DNA of 10,759 bases. It comes from Luminiphilus sp. GTDB lineage: Bacteria; Pseudomonadota; Gammaproteobacteria; Pseudomonadales; Halieaceae. The position numbers and the translations under genes are program-made. Positions within the stretch are counted from its first letter, which is position 1. Each line of letters opens with the position of its first letter. Below, in pieces: positions 1-6,402 of the stretch. The stretch is from positions 1 through 10,759 of the forward strand of contig JAHEJH010000052.1 in NCBI GenBank assembly GCA_024638905.1. Reading direction: 5' to 3'. The notes beneath the pieces are model-generated. The model saw only the letters and a program-made list of their open reading frames with translations. It made no database searches and had not been told where the DNA came from.

Positions 1-981
1 ACCCCCGGCGAGCTGGAGGAAGTCATTCGTAAAACCGTGCTGGACATCGGTTTTAACTCCTCCGACGTGTGCTTCGATGGCAACACCTGTGCGGTCATCA
101 ATGCCATTGGTCAGCAGTCGGCGGACATTGCGCTCGGTACCCACGAGGCCGATGAAGCCAACCAAGGCGCGGGGGACCAGGGTCTGATGTTTGGTTTTGC
201 TGCGGATGAGACCGACGTGCTGATGCCGGCGCCGATTCACTACTCGCACAGACTGGTGGAACGGCAGGCTGAGTTACGCAAATCGGGCGCGCTACCTTGG
301 CTGCGGCCGGACGCGAAGAGCCAGCTCACCATGCGCTACGGCGCCGATGGCAAACCCGAGCGCGTGGAAGCCGTTGTGCTCTCTACGCAGCACGACCCCG
401 ATATCTCGCAGGAAGACCTCCGCGAGGCGGTACGCAGGGAAATTATCGAACCGACTCTTCCCGCAGAGTGGCTGCACGCCGACACGCTGTTCCATATCAA
501 CCCAACGGGTAATTTTGTCATCGGTGGTCCGCAGGGGGACTGCGGCCTGACGGGACGCAAGATCATTGTGGATACATACGGCGGCATGGCCCGCCATGGC
601 GGCGGCGCGTTTTCGGGCAAGGACCCCTCCAAAGTCGATCGCTCTGCGGCCTACGCCGGTCGGTACGTAGCCAAAAATATCGTCGCGGCGGGCCTCGCCC
701 GGCGCTGCGAGGTACAGGTCTCTTACGCCATTGGTGTCGCCGAGCCTACATCGATCTCCGTCAACACGTTTGGCACCGCCACACTGGCCGACGATGCCAT
801 CGTGGCATTAATCCGCGAGCACTTTGATCTGCGGCCAAAAGGCCTTATCAATATGCTCGATCTGAAGCGCCCCATTTACCGTACTACCGCAGCATACGGC
901 CACTTTGGTCGATCGGGCGACAGCTTTACCTGGGAGCGCACGGACAAAGCCGATGCGTTGCGCGCGGCTGCCGGCCGTTAA
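1..981 (+). CDS. metK: S-adenosylmethionine synthetase (methionine adenosyltransferase), 5' end missing
   Basis: Makes S-adenosylmethionine from methionine and ATP in the cytoplasm, releasing phosphate and pyrophosphate. The reading frame is open from base 1 and gives 326 residues ending in TAA; compared with the roughly 384-residue E. coli enzyme about 60 N-terminal residues lie outside the window, including the start codon and the first HPDK-type ATP motif. Visible family signatures are GAGDQGLMFG (ATP-binding loop), the DVLMPAPI and LPWLRPDAKSQ stretches, STQH, FVIGGPQGDCGLTGRK, and the glycine-rich phosphate-binding run GGGAFSGKDPSKVDRSAAY. The C-terminal AAYGHFGR is also typical. No frameshift or missing motif is seen in the part present. 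It lies 25 bp before ahcY on the same strand, so the two are probably cotranscribed. Any riboswitch or promoter controlling the pair would be upstream of this window. Confidence 0.98.
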   Translation, partial: TPGELEEVIRKTVLDIGFNSSDVCFDGNTCAVINAIGQQSADIALGTHEADEANQGAGDQGLMFGFAADETDVLMPAPIHYSHRLVERQAELRKSGALPWLRPDAKSQLTMRYGADGKPERVEAVVLSTQHDPDISQEDLREAVRREIIEPTLPAEWLHADTLFHINPTGNFVIGGPQGDCGLTGRKIIVDTYGGMARHGGGAFSGKDPSKVDRSAAYAGRYVAKNIVAAGLARRCEVQVSYAIGVAEPTSISVNTFGTATLADDAIVALIREHFDLRPKGLINMLDLKRPIYRTTAAYGHFGRSGDSFTWERTDKADALRAAAGR

Positions 982-1006
982 CCCCCGAACCCTGAGAGAA
1001 AAGATT

Positions 1007-2398
1007 ATGAACACTGCTGTTGAGCAAAGCGTTTTCGCTGACTACAAAGTCGCAGACATTCACCTCGCCGATTGGGGGCGAAGAGAGCTGGAGATCGCCG
1101 AGAGCGAAATGCCCGCTCTGATGGCGCTGCGGGAACACTACCGCGACGCACAGCCCCTTGCTGGCGCGAAGATACTGGGCTGCATCCACATGACCATCCA
1201 GACCGGCGTGCTGATTGAGACCCTCGTAGCCCTCGGCGCCGAAGTGCGATGGTCGTCCTGCAACATCTTCTCGACCCAAGACCACGCTGCAGCGGCCATC
1301 GCTGCAGCTGGCATCCCGGTTTTTGCCTGGAAAGGCGAAACCGAAGAAGAGTACGACTGGTGCATTGAGCAGACGATCCTCGCCGACGGCAAGCCTTGGG
1401 ATGCCAACATGGTGCTGGATGATGGCGGCGATTTGACCGCCATGCTCCACGAGCAGTACCCGGAGATGCTCGAGCTTATCCACGGCATTACCGAAGAAAC
1501 CACCACCGGCGTGCATCGCCTTTACGAGATGCTCGCCAATGGCGAGCTGAAGGTCCCTGCGATCAACGTCAACGACGCGGTGACCAAATCAAAGAATGAC
1601 AACAAGTACGGCTGCCGACACAGCTTGAATGATGCGATCAAACGTGGCCTCGACCATCTGCTGGCGGGGAAACGGGCTCTGGTCATCGGCTACGGCGATG
1701 TTGGTAAAGGCTCGGCGCAGTCGCTGCGACAGGAAGGCATGATCGTGCGCGTCACCGAGTGCGACCCGATCTGTGCCATGCAGGCCTGCATGGACGGCTT
1801 TGAAGTGGTCTCACCTTTTATCGACGGCGTCGATGATGGTTCGGACAATGCGATTAATGCTGAACTGTTGGGCACTACTGACATGATCGTGACCGCGACG
1901 GGCAACTTTAATGTCTGCACAGCGGCCATGCTGCGGGCACTCAAATCCAGCGCCGTGGTCTGCAACATCGGACACTTCGACAACGAAATTGATACCGCCT
2001 ACATGCGCGCGGAGTGGCAATGGGAGGAGATCAAACCGCAGGTGCACAAAATTGTGAGAGATGCCGAGACCAATGATCATCTGCTGCTGCTCTCCGAGGG
2101 CCGCCTGGTGAATCTGGGCAACGCGACGGGGCATCCCTCACGCATTATGGATGGGTCTTTCGCGAATCAGGTACTGGCACAGATCCATTTGTACGACAAG
2201 CGGTTCGCCGATCTGGCGGGTGACGCACGCCAAGAGGCCATCACGGTTGAAGTGCTGCCCAAGCAGCTCGACGAGCAGGTCGCAACCTTCATGGTGCAGG
2301 GCTTCGGCGGCGTGATGACCAAGCTGACCCCCAAGCAAGCCGACTACATTGGCGTGGGCGTGGACGGTCCTTTCAAAACCGATAGCTACAAATACTGA
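1007..2398 (+). CDS. ahcY: S-adenosylhomocysteine hydrolase (adenosylhomocysteinase)
   Basis: Reversibly splits S-adenosylhomocysteine into adenosine and homocysteine using tightly bound NAD+, relieving product inhibition of SAM-dependent methyltransferases. The ATG at 1007 gives 463 residues, a normal length for the proteobacterial form; the frame is open upstream to 905 but that would overlap metK and add 34 unrelated residues. A purine-rich GAGAGAAAAG at 993-1002 is the likely ribosome binding site. Expected residues are present: H61 in the HMTIQT region, the DDGGD aspartates 138-139, E164 in EETTTGVH, K194 and D198 in VTKSKNDN, and C203 in YGCRHS. The NAD-binding glycine motif GYGDVGKG is at 228-235, HPSRIMDGSFANQ at 376-388, and the C-terminal K457 and Y461, which close over NAD in the neighbouring subunit. 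It sits 25 bp after metK. Many pseudomonads have metF next; here the next gene is rsmE. Confidence 0.98.
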   Translation: MNTAVEQSVFADYKVADIHLADWGRRELEIAESEMPALMALREHYRDAQPLAGAKILGCIHMTIQTGVLIETLVALGAEVRWSSCNIFSTQDHAAAAIAAAGIPVFAWKGETEEEYDWCIEQTILADGKPWDANMVLDDGGDLTAMLHEQYPEMLELIHGITEETTTGVHRLYEMLANGELKVPAINVNDAVTKSKNDNKYGCRHSLNDAIKRGLDHLLAGKRALVIGYGDVGKGSAQSLRQEGMIVRVTECDPICAMQACMDGFEVVSPFIDGVDDGSDNAINAELLGTTDMIVTATGNFNVCTAAMLRALKSSAVVCNIGHFDNEIDTAYMRAEWQWEEIKPQVHKIVRDAETNDHLLLLSEGRLVNLGNATGHPSRIMDGSFANQVLAQIHLYDKRFADLAGDARQEAITVEVLPKQLDEQVATFMVQGFGGVMTKLTPKQADYIGVGVDGPFKTDSYKY

Positions 2399-2434
2399 CC
2401 ACATCACTCGCTGCTATTGAATAGGCCTTGTGAC

Positions 2435-2458
2435 GAGGCGCTGAGGCTCTGGCGCCTC
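2435..2458 (+). terminator. Perfect 7-bp hairpin after ahcY, without a T tract
   Basis: GAGGCGC at 2435-2441 pairs perfectly with GCGCCTC at 2452-2458 around a ten-base loop, 37 bp past the ahcY stop codon. The position and GC content fit an end-of-transcript hairpin, but the downstream bases (CATAACTCCC) are not a T run, so this is not a classical rho-independent terminator. It could be a 3'-end stabilising structure, an attenuating structure, or one half of the alternative fold described for the rsmE leader. An overlapping stem, GAGGC 2443-2447 with GCCTC 2454-2458, competes with it. Confidence 0.3.
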
Positions 2459-2487
2459 CATAACTCCCTTTGAATCAGCGTACACTG

Positions 2488-2506
2488 GCGCCTCTGCTTG
2501 AGGTGT
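2488..2506 (+). promoter_or_regulatory. Possible hairpin covering the rsmE ribosome binding site
   Basis: In RNA, 2488-2494 (GCGCCTC) can pair with 2500-2506 (GAGGTGT) through seven consecutive pairs, two of them G-U, around the five-base loop TGCTT. The 3' arm contains most of AGGTG, the apparent Shine-Dalgarno sequence of rsmE, so the fold would mask it. The 5' arm is also complementary to GAGGCGC at 2435-2441, allowing a competing long-range pairing that would free the site. The pairing is read directly from the sequence; any regulatory role is inference. Confidence 0.25.
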
Positions 2507-2510
2507 AAGT

Positions 2511-3251
2511 GTGCGCAACCCCAGACTATTTACTGACCAACCGCTGACACCCGGTGATCGAGTGGTCCTGAAGGGCACCGTCGCCCAGCATCTGGGACGC
2601 GTGCTCAGGGCCCGTGCGGGAGAGCAGATTGCATTGTTCAATGGCGACGGGCAGGAGTTCGCAGCTCAGGTGCTTACCGTCAGCAAACGCGAGATCAGCG
2701 TTGATATTGGTGCAGCCTCCACACCCCACACAGAGTCGCCGGTCTACACCACGCTGGGCTTGTGTCTGAGTAAAGGCGACCGATTTGAATGGGCGATTCA
2801 GAAAGCAACCGAGCTGGGTGTGGGTGCCATCGCACCGCTCTGCAGCGAGCGCGTTGACTTCAGCATCCCGCCGGACCGCATCGAAAAGCGTATCGCGCAC
2901 TGGCAGCAAATTGCCATCAGCGCCTGCGAGCAATGCGGGCGGGTGAGAATACCAAGTGTTTCATCGCCGCAACCGCTGGAGCAATGGGTTCAGAGTGTGG
3001 CGGCTGAGCAAAAATGGGTGCTGCATTGCGATGATCACGGGGCAACACGATCCCGCGACAGTAAGGAAGCGCCGGCAGACGCCGCACTATTGATTGGTCC
3101 GGAGGGGGGGTTAACAGACCAGGAGGTAGCTCGGGCTTGCGAGAACAGCTTCGGCGTATTGCGATTGGGGCCGAGAGTGCTACGCACAGAGACCGCCCCC
3201 GTCGTCGCGCTATCAGCCCTCAGCGTTTATTGGGGGGAGATGCCGGGCTGA
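2511..3251 (+). CDS. rsmE: 16S rRNA (uracil-1498-N3)-methyltransferase
   Basis: Uses S-adenosylmethionine to methylate N3 of U1498 in 16S rRNA, near the decoding site of the 30S subunit. The predicted protein has 246 residues, matching the family (E. coli about 243). Residues 1-70 form the PUA-like RNA-binding part, with HLGRVLRARAGE at 27-38. The rest is the SPOUT-class knotted methyltransferase domain: KGDRFEWAIQKATELGVGAI at 88-107, QCGR at 141-144, the SAM-site motif LLIGPEGGLTDQE at 193-205 and LRLGPRVLRTETAP at 217-230. The start is GTG at 2511, supported by AGGTG five bases upstream and by the usual N-terminal spacing; this site may be masked by a hairpin (2488-2506). In E. coli rsmE lies directly before gshB; here an opposite-strand hydrolase gene is interposed. 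All signature motifs are intact. Confidence 0.96.
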   Translation: MRNPRLFTDQPLTPGDRVVLKGTVAQHLGRVLRARAGEQIALFNGDGQEFAAQVLTVSKREISVDIGAASTPHTESPVYTTLGLCLSKGDRFEWAIQKATELGVGAIAPLCSERVDFSIPPDRIEKRIAHWQQIAISACEQCGRVRIPSVSSPQPLEQWVQSVAAEQKWVLHCDDHGATRSRDSKEAPADAALLIGPEGGLTDQEVARACENSFGVLRLGPRVLRTETAPVVALSALSVYWGEMPG

Positions 3252-3341
3252 AGTCGACCGCTAGAACCCGAGCACCCGTTTGACATTGCCTTTGAGAACG
3301 TGCGACCGCACTTTCCCCTTAAGTGACAGGGCGCATGAGCA
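3252..3341. other. Convergent gap between rsmE and the hydrolase gene
   Basis: The two genes end 90 bp apart and face each other. The only secondary structure I see is a short stem, GTGC 3300-3303 with GCAC 3308-3311, followed on the plus strand by TTTCCCCTT. With four base pairs and a broken T run it is a poor terminator for rsmE. No strong terminator is visible for the minus-strand gene either. Confidence 0.3.
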
Positions 3342-4658
3342 TCATTGGCCTTTACTACCCCGCTCCTCTGTGAGCGGCATCTCAGATCTGCTCGCGGAAG
3401 CCACCGGGTTTTTGGCATGCTGCGCGCGAACCCACTCCAACCACGCTGACGCCGCGTTTAAGAAATGACTGGTGCGGGGTGAATGAAAAATCTCAAACGC
3501 ATGCTGCGCACGCGGCAGCTCTGCGTAGACGAGCGGCACGCTGGTGAGCGGCGCCAATTCGGCAACGAAGCGCCGCACCTCCTCAACCCAAACCAGCGAG
3601 TCATGGGTCCCCTGAACAATACAAAACGGGGGGGCCGCCTCGGCGACGCCTTCACGGTGGATCCAGGAGGTAGGCGAGCCATCCTCGAATACCTGTGGTG
3701 CCGCCTCTCGGGTCTGCTGGATGATCTTTTGGCTGATGAATCCATCCATACTGGCCTGCTGCCGAATGCCGTGCCGGTTGGTGAGATCCACAACCGGATA
3801 CATCGCCAGCACACCCTGCACCGCCGTATCCGCGCCCTCAAAACCTGCCTGCCAGTCGGCATGACCGGAGGTGAGGCCTGCGAGGAGAGAGAGATGCCCC
3901 CCCGCCGAGCCACCCGTGACGACGATGAATTCCGGGTCACCGCCGTATTCCTCGATGTGGGTTTTCACCCAGGCAATGGCCTTTTTGACGTCGATTATTT
4001 GAGCAGGGTAGGCGTCCCGGGGGGCCAGCCGGTAATTGATAGACACCCCGACCCAGCCCAGCTCAACCATGCGGTGCAGCAGCGGCTGTCCTTGATGGGA
4101 CTTGTGACCCATCATCCAAGCGCCGCCATGCACATGCAGCAATACCGGTCGGCGCGCTCCCTGAGTCACCGGGGTGTAGATGTCCAGCAACCCCCGCTTT
4201 CCTGCAGTGGAATAACTCACATTGCGCACATAGCGCACGCCGGGGCGACGAAAACGAAACGGCCATATCCACTCTTGGCTGTGAATCTGCTGGGTCAGCT
4301 TGGCCCGCTGTGCCTCCGGAATGTGATTCAAAAAATCTGCGCCGAGGGCAACGCGCAGCGCCCGGTGAAAAGCCGTACCGGCATCAAAGCCGTCCCTGAG
4401 CGCCCACGCCAGCAGACCCCAGGCCGCCAAAAAGCAGGACAGTCCAAAGGCAAAGCCCGGCGCCCCGGTACCGATCAACAGCACGCAGAGTGCAACGAAA
4501 ACCATCTGCGACCCGATAAGCCAGACGGCCAGCTCGCCGGTGACCCATCCGGAAAAAAACCACAGCCAAACGGCCCAGCCGATCTGGCGAACCTGCAACA
4601 CCGCAGTGACGGCACATAACAGGCTCACGCACGCGACAATGACAAACAGCAGCTCCAT
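3342..4658 (-). CDS. Membrane-anchored alpha/beta hydrolase (HSL-type esterase/lipase)
   Basis: Predicted serine hydrolase acting on an unidentified ester. From the ATG at 4658 it has 438 residues; the minus frame stays open to 4949, but that extension overlaps gshB on the other strand. The motif GAGGAG just before ATG 4658, and a hydrophobic N-terminus there, decide the start. Residues 1-90 are hydrophobic with three or four likely membrane segments (about 1-21, 27-48, 51-64 and 66-86). The catalytic domain follows from about 140: oxyanion-hole motif HGGA at 177-180, nucleophile S251 in GGSAGG, probable acid D353 in THDS, and probable base H386 in AQHAF. HGGA about 70 residues before GxSxG is typical of the hormone-sensitive-lipase and related carboxylesterase families. 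A short polar tail ends the protein. It is transcribed against its neighbours, so it is probably its own unit and may be an insertion into the rsmE-gshB block. The substrate and the side of the membrane facing the catalytic domain cannot be read from sequence. Confidence 0.88.
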   Translation of the reverse strand: MELLFVIVACVSLLCAVTAVLQVRQIGWAVWLWFFSGWVTGELAVWLIGSQMVFVALCVLLIGTGAPGFAFGLSCFLAAWGLLAWALRDGFDAGTAFHRALRVALGADFLNHIPEAQRAKLTQQIHSQEWIWPFRFRRPGVRYVRNVSYSTAGKRGLLDIYTPVTQGARRPVLLHVHGGAWMMGHKSHQGQPLLHRMVELGWVGVSINYRLAPRDAYPAQIIDVKKAIAWVKTHIEEYGGDPEFIVVTGGSAGGHLSLLAGLTSGHADWQAGFEGADTAVQGVLAMYPVVDLTNRHGIRQQASMDGFISQKIIQQTREAAPQVFEDGSPTSWIHREGVAEAAPPFCIVQGTHDSLVWVEEVRRFVAELAPLTSVPLVYAELPRAQHAFEIFHSPRTSHFLNAASAWLEWVRAQHAKNPVASASRSEMPLTEERGSKGQ

Positions 4659-4766
4659 AGCGCTCCTCAGAAGACCACAAAATACCCCGCTTTTCGGGCG
4701 GTGAGAGCTTGCGGGGAATTGCTGTGGATCGCAAGATATCCAGCCCCGTCCAAACAAGGACCGCAA
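4659..4766. promoter_or_regulatory. Divergent promoter region between the hydrolase gene and gshB
   Basis: The 108 bp between two divergent start codons must contain promoters for both directions unless they lie inside the genes. I see no box pair close to the sigma-70 consensus. TTGCGG at 4709-4714 is the best -35-like element for gshB, but the sequence about 18 bp later (AAGATA, 4733-4738) is a poor -10. The gshB ribosome binding site is AAGGA at 4756-4760, and the hydrolase site is GAGGAG on the minus strand just ahead of 4658. A spaced inverted repeat here is listed separately. Confidence 0.5.
4708..4735. promoter_or_regulatory. Spaced inverted repeat CTTGCG-N16-CGCAAG, possible operator
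   Basis: CTTGCG at 4708-4713 and CGCAAG at 4730-4735 are perfect inverted copies with 16 bp between them. The half-sites start 22 bp apart, close to two helical turns, so a dimeric regulator could contact both on one face of the DNA. The left arm overlaps the best gshB -35-like element. Six-base arms can occur by chance, and I recognise no specific regulator site, so the operator role is only inferred from symmetry and position. Confidence 0.25.
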
Positions 4767-5720
4767 ATGAGCCTCAAGCTCGGTGTGGTAATGGATCCCA
4801 TTGGCTCCATTCACTACAAGAAAGATACCACTCTGGCGCTGCTGTGGGCGGCGCAGGATCGTGGCTGGACACTGTTTTATATCGAGCCGGATGGCCTGTT
4901 TCTCGACGCAGAGCAGCCCATGGCTACCGCCCAGCCCCTGACGGTTCATCGCAATGCTGACCGCTGGTTTGACCTCGGTGACGAAACCGCGCTGCGACTC
5001 GCCGAACTCAACGTCGTACTCATGCGCAAAGACCCGCCTTTCGACATGGAGTACATCTACGCCACCTATCTACTGGAGCGGGCCGAGCGGGAAGGCACCC
5101 TGGTGGTTAACCGCTGTCAAAGCTTGAGAGATTGCAATGAAAAGCTGTTCGCCACCGAATTCCCAGAGTGCTGCCCACCGGTTTTGGTCAGCCGAGATAT
5201 GAATCGGTTAAGAGCCTTTCACTCACAACATGACGACGTAATATTCAAACCATTGGATGGCATGGGTGGTAGTGCGATCTTCCGCGCGCAACCGGGTGAC
5301 CCGAATGTCAGCGTCATTTTGGAGACGCTCACCCAATCCGGCCGTCAAACGATCATGGCACAGCAGTACCTGCCTGCCATTCAAGAGGGTGACAAACGGA
5401 TTCTGATGATTAACGGCGAAGCGATACCGTGGTCTCTAGCACGAGTCCCTCTTGCAGGCGAGAGTCGGGGCAATCTCGCTGCCGGTGGTTCCGGGAGAGT
5501 GCAGCCACTCACAGAGCGAGATCAATGGATTGCCAATCAGGTTGGGCCTACCCTCAGGGAGCGCGGGCTCTACTTTGTCGGCCTCGATGTGATCGGCGAC
5601 TACCTCACAGAAATTAACGTCACCAGCCCGACCTGCCTCCGGGAAATCGAGGCAGAGTCCGGGCTAGATATTGCAGGCCAGCTGCTCGACAGCTTGCCGC
5701 TGACAGGGGCGTCCTCCTGA
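4767..5720 (+). CDS. gshB: Glutathione synthetase
   Basis: Joins gamma-glutamylcysteine and glycine with ATP hydrolysis to form glutathione, the second step of the pathway, in the cytoplasm. ATG 4767 gives 317 residues, essentially the E. coli length (316), with AAGGA six bases upstream; an open frame back to 4701 lacks family-like residues. An N-terminal pre-ATP-grasp domain has MDPI at 9-12 and MRKDPPFD at 86-93. The ATP-grasp domain shows NEKLFA 124-129, the glycine loop KPLDGMGG 161-168, MAQQYLP 197-203, GDKRI 208-212, RGNLAAGGSG 234-243, and the metal/substrate region GLDVIG 272-277 with TEINVTSPT 281-289, including D274, E282 and N284. It is the first gene of a compact gshB-tonB-yqgE-ruvX run. 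The first-step enzyme, GshA, is not in the window. Confidence 0.98.
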   Translation: MSLKLGVVMDPIGSIHYKKDTTLALLWAAQDRGWTLFYIEPDGLFLDAEQPMATAQPLTVHRNADRWFDLGDETALRLAELNVVLMRKDPPFDMEYIYATYLLERAEREGTLVVNRCQSLRDCNEKLFATEFPECCPPVLVSRDMNRLRAFHSQHDDVIFKPLDGMGGSAIFRAQPGDPNVSVILETLTQSGRQTIMAQQYLPAIQEGDKRILMINGEAIPWSLARVPLAGESRGNLAAGGSGRVQPLTERDQWIANQVGPTLRERGLYFVGLDVIGDYLTEINVTSPTCLREIEAESGLDIAGQLLDSLPLTGASS

Positions 5721-5725
5721 CCCGC

Positions 5726-6388
5726 ATGACACCCGCGGTGGCCTTGGCTCCTCGCACAGGACTGCCACCCGCTTTCCTGCTATCGCTGGGCATCCACCTG
5801 GTTGTGATTTTTGGCTTCCTGCTCTCTCCAGCGGGAGACTCTGCACGGGAGGTCGCCAGTCGTGCGGTCACCGTGCTTCTGGCGCCCGCCGCCGAGGCGC
5901 CTGAGACCACTCAAGCTGAAGCCTCGGCGAATCAGCTCGGCTCTCTCTACCAAACGGCTCCCATGACGCCACCCCCTCAAGATACGGCGCCTCTTGAGCG
6001 GACCGGGCCCGTCACGGCTTCGGTGATGCCGTCTGGACTGACCATGTCGGCAGCTGCCAGCCCCCGGCAAGCCCCGATGGCCGCGCGTGCGGCGCTGGAC
6101 GCCGACTACCTGCTTCAGTGGCAAGCCGACATCGAGCGTTTTGGCAACGCCTACTACCGGGGCCTCGCACTGCGCCATGGTGATGGCGATGTGCGACTTA
6201 AGGTGAGCGTCCGCAGTGATGGCTCTTTGCGGAAAATTGATTTATTAGAAAGCTCAGGATCCGCAGCACTGGAGCGGGCGGCCCTCGATACCGTCGAGAG
6301 GCTTGCGCCCTTTGCACCTTTTCCCCAAGCATTGGCGCGCGAAACACAGCAGCTCGATATCATCCGCACTTGGCAATTTCGTCGCTGA
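5726..6388 (+). CDS. TonB-family energy transducer (TonB3-like)
   Basis: Probable inner-membrane protein that passes proton-motive-force energy from an ExbB/ExbD-type motor to an outer-membrane partner. The 220-residue protein has the TonB layout: a short cytoplasmic start, one membrane helix at about 15-34, a periplasmic linker of about 35-125 rich in Ala, Pro and Thr, and a C-terminal TonB domain at about 130-220. The helix contains S20-x3-H24, matching the Ser-x3-His pattern important in E. coli TonB. The C-terminal part has VRLKVSVRSDG, the LLESSGS turn at 173-179, LDTVERLAPFAPFP and a closing TWQF. The start ATG lies 5 bp after the gshB stop with no clear ribosome binding site, suggesting translational coupling. 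No exbB or exbD is present here. By position it corresponds to P. aeruginosa tonB3 (between gshB and algH), which has been associated with twitching motility; that function is inferred for this protein. Confidence 0.9.
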   Translation: MTPAVALAPRTGLPPAFLLSLGIHLVVIFGFLLSPAGDSAREVASRAVTVLLAPAAEAPETTQAEASANQLGSLYQTAPMTPPPQDTAPLERTGPVTASVMPSGLTMSAAASPRQAPMAARAALDADYLLQWQADIERFGNAYYRGLALRHGDGDVRLKVSVRSDGSLRKIDLLESSGSAALERAALDTVERLAPFAPFPQALARETQQLDIIRTWQFRR

Positions 6389-6402
6389 CGGAGCCGGCCG
6401 CC

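Larger units (their letters stand above)
2399..2510 (+). promoter_or_regulatory. ahcY-rsmE intergenic region with a weak promoter-like element
   Basis: This 112-bp gap holds no gene. Promoter evidence is weak: TACACT at 2481-2486 resembles a -10 box but has no good -35 box at the usual distance. If it is used, transcription would start near 2493, inside the leader repeats described separately. The ten-base word CTGGCGCCTC occurs twice (2449-2458 and 2485-2494), and GAGGCGC at 2435-2441 is complementary to part of both copies. AGGTG at 2501-2505, five bases before the GTG at 2511, is the likely rsmE ribosome binding site. Read-through from ahcY is also possible because no clear intrinsic terminator is present. 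Confidence 0.35.

Noticed and set aside
905..1006. Extended ahcY start inside metK
   Set aside because: The 34 extra residues are the metK 3' end read in another frame; ATG 1007 has a purine-rich site and gives the normal length.
982..1006. SAH or SAM riboswitch before ahcY
   Set aside because: The metK-ahcY gap is only 25 bp, too short for any known class; such an element could only be upstream of metK, outside the window.
926..1516. Minus-strand open frame (196 codons) opposite ahcY
   Set aside because: It is a shadow of a highly conserved gene, with no recognisable motif and no independent promoter or ribosome binding site.
3300..3314. Rho-independent terminator after rsmE
   Set aside because: The stem is only four base pairs and the following run is TTTCCCCTT, too weak to call a terminator.
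3483..4619. Long plus-strand open frame (378 codons) opposite the hydrolase gene
   Set aside because: It is fully antisense to a protein with complete hydrolase motifs. Its translation is rich in Arg, Pro, His and Gln with no recognisable domain, as expected for a shadow frame in GC-rich DNA.
4659..4949. Upstream extension of the hydrolase frame to 4949
   Set aside because: It would overlap the gshB coding sequence, lacks a ribosome binding site and adds 97 residues unlike the family; ATG 4658 has GAGGAG just upstream.
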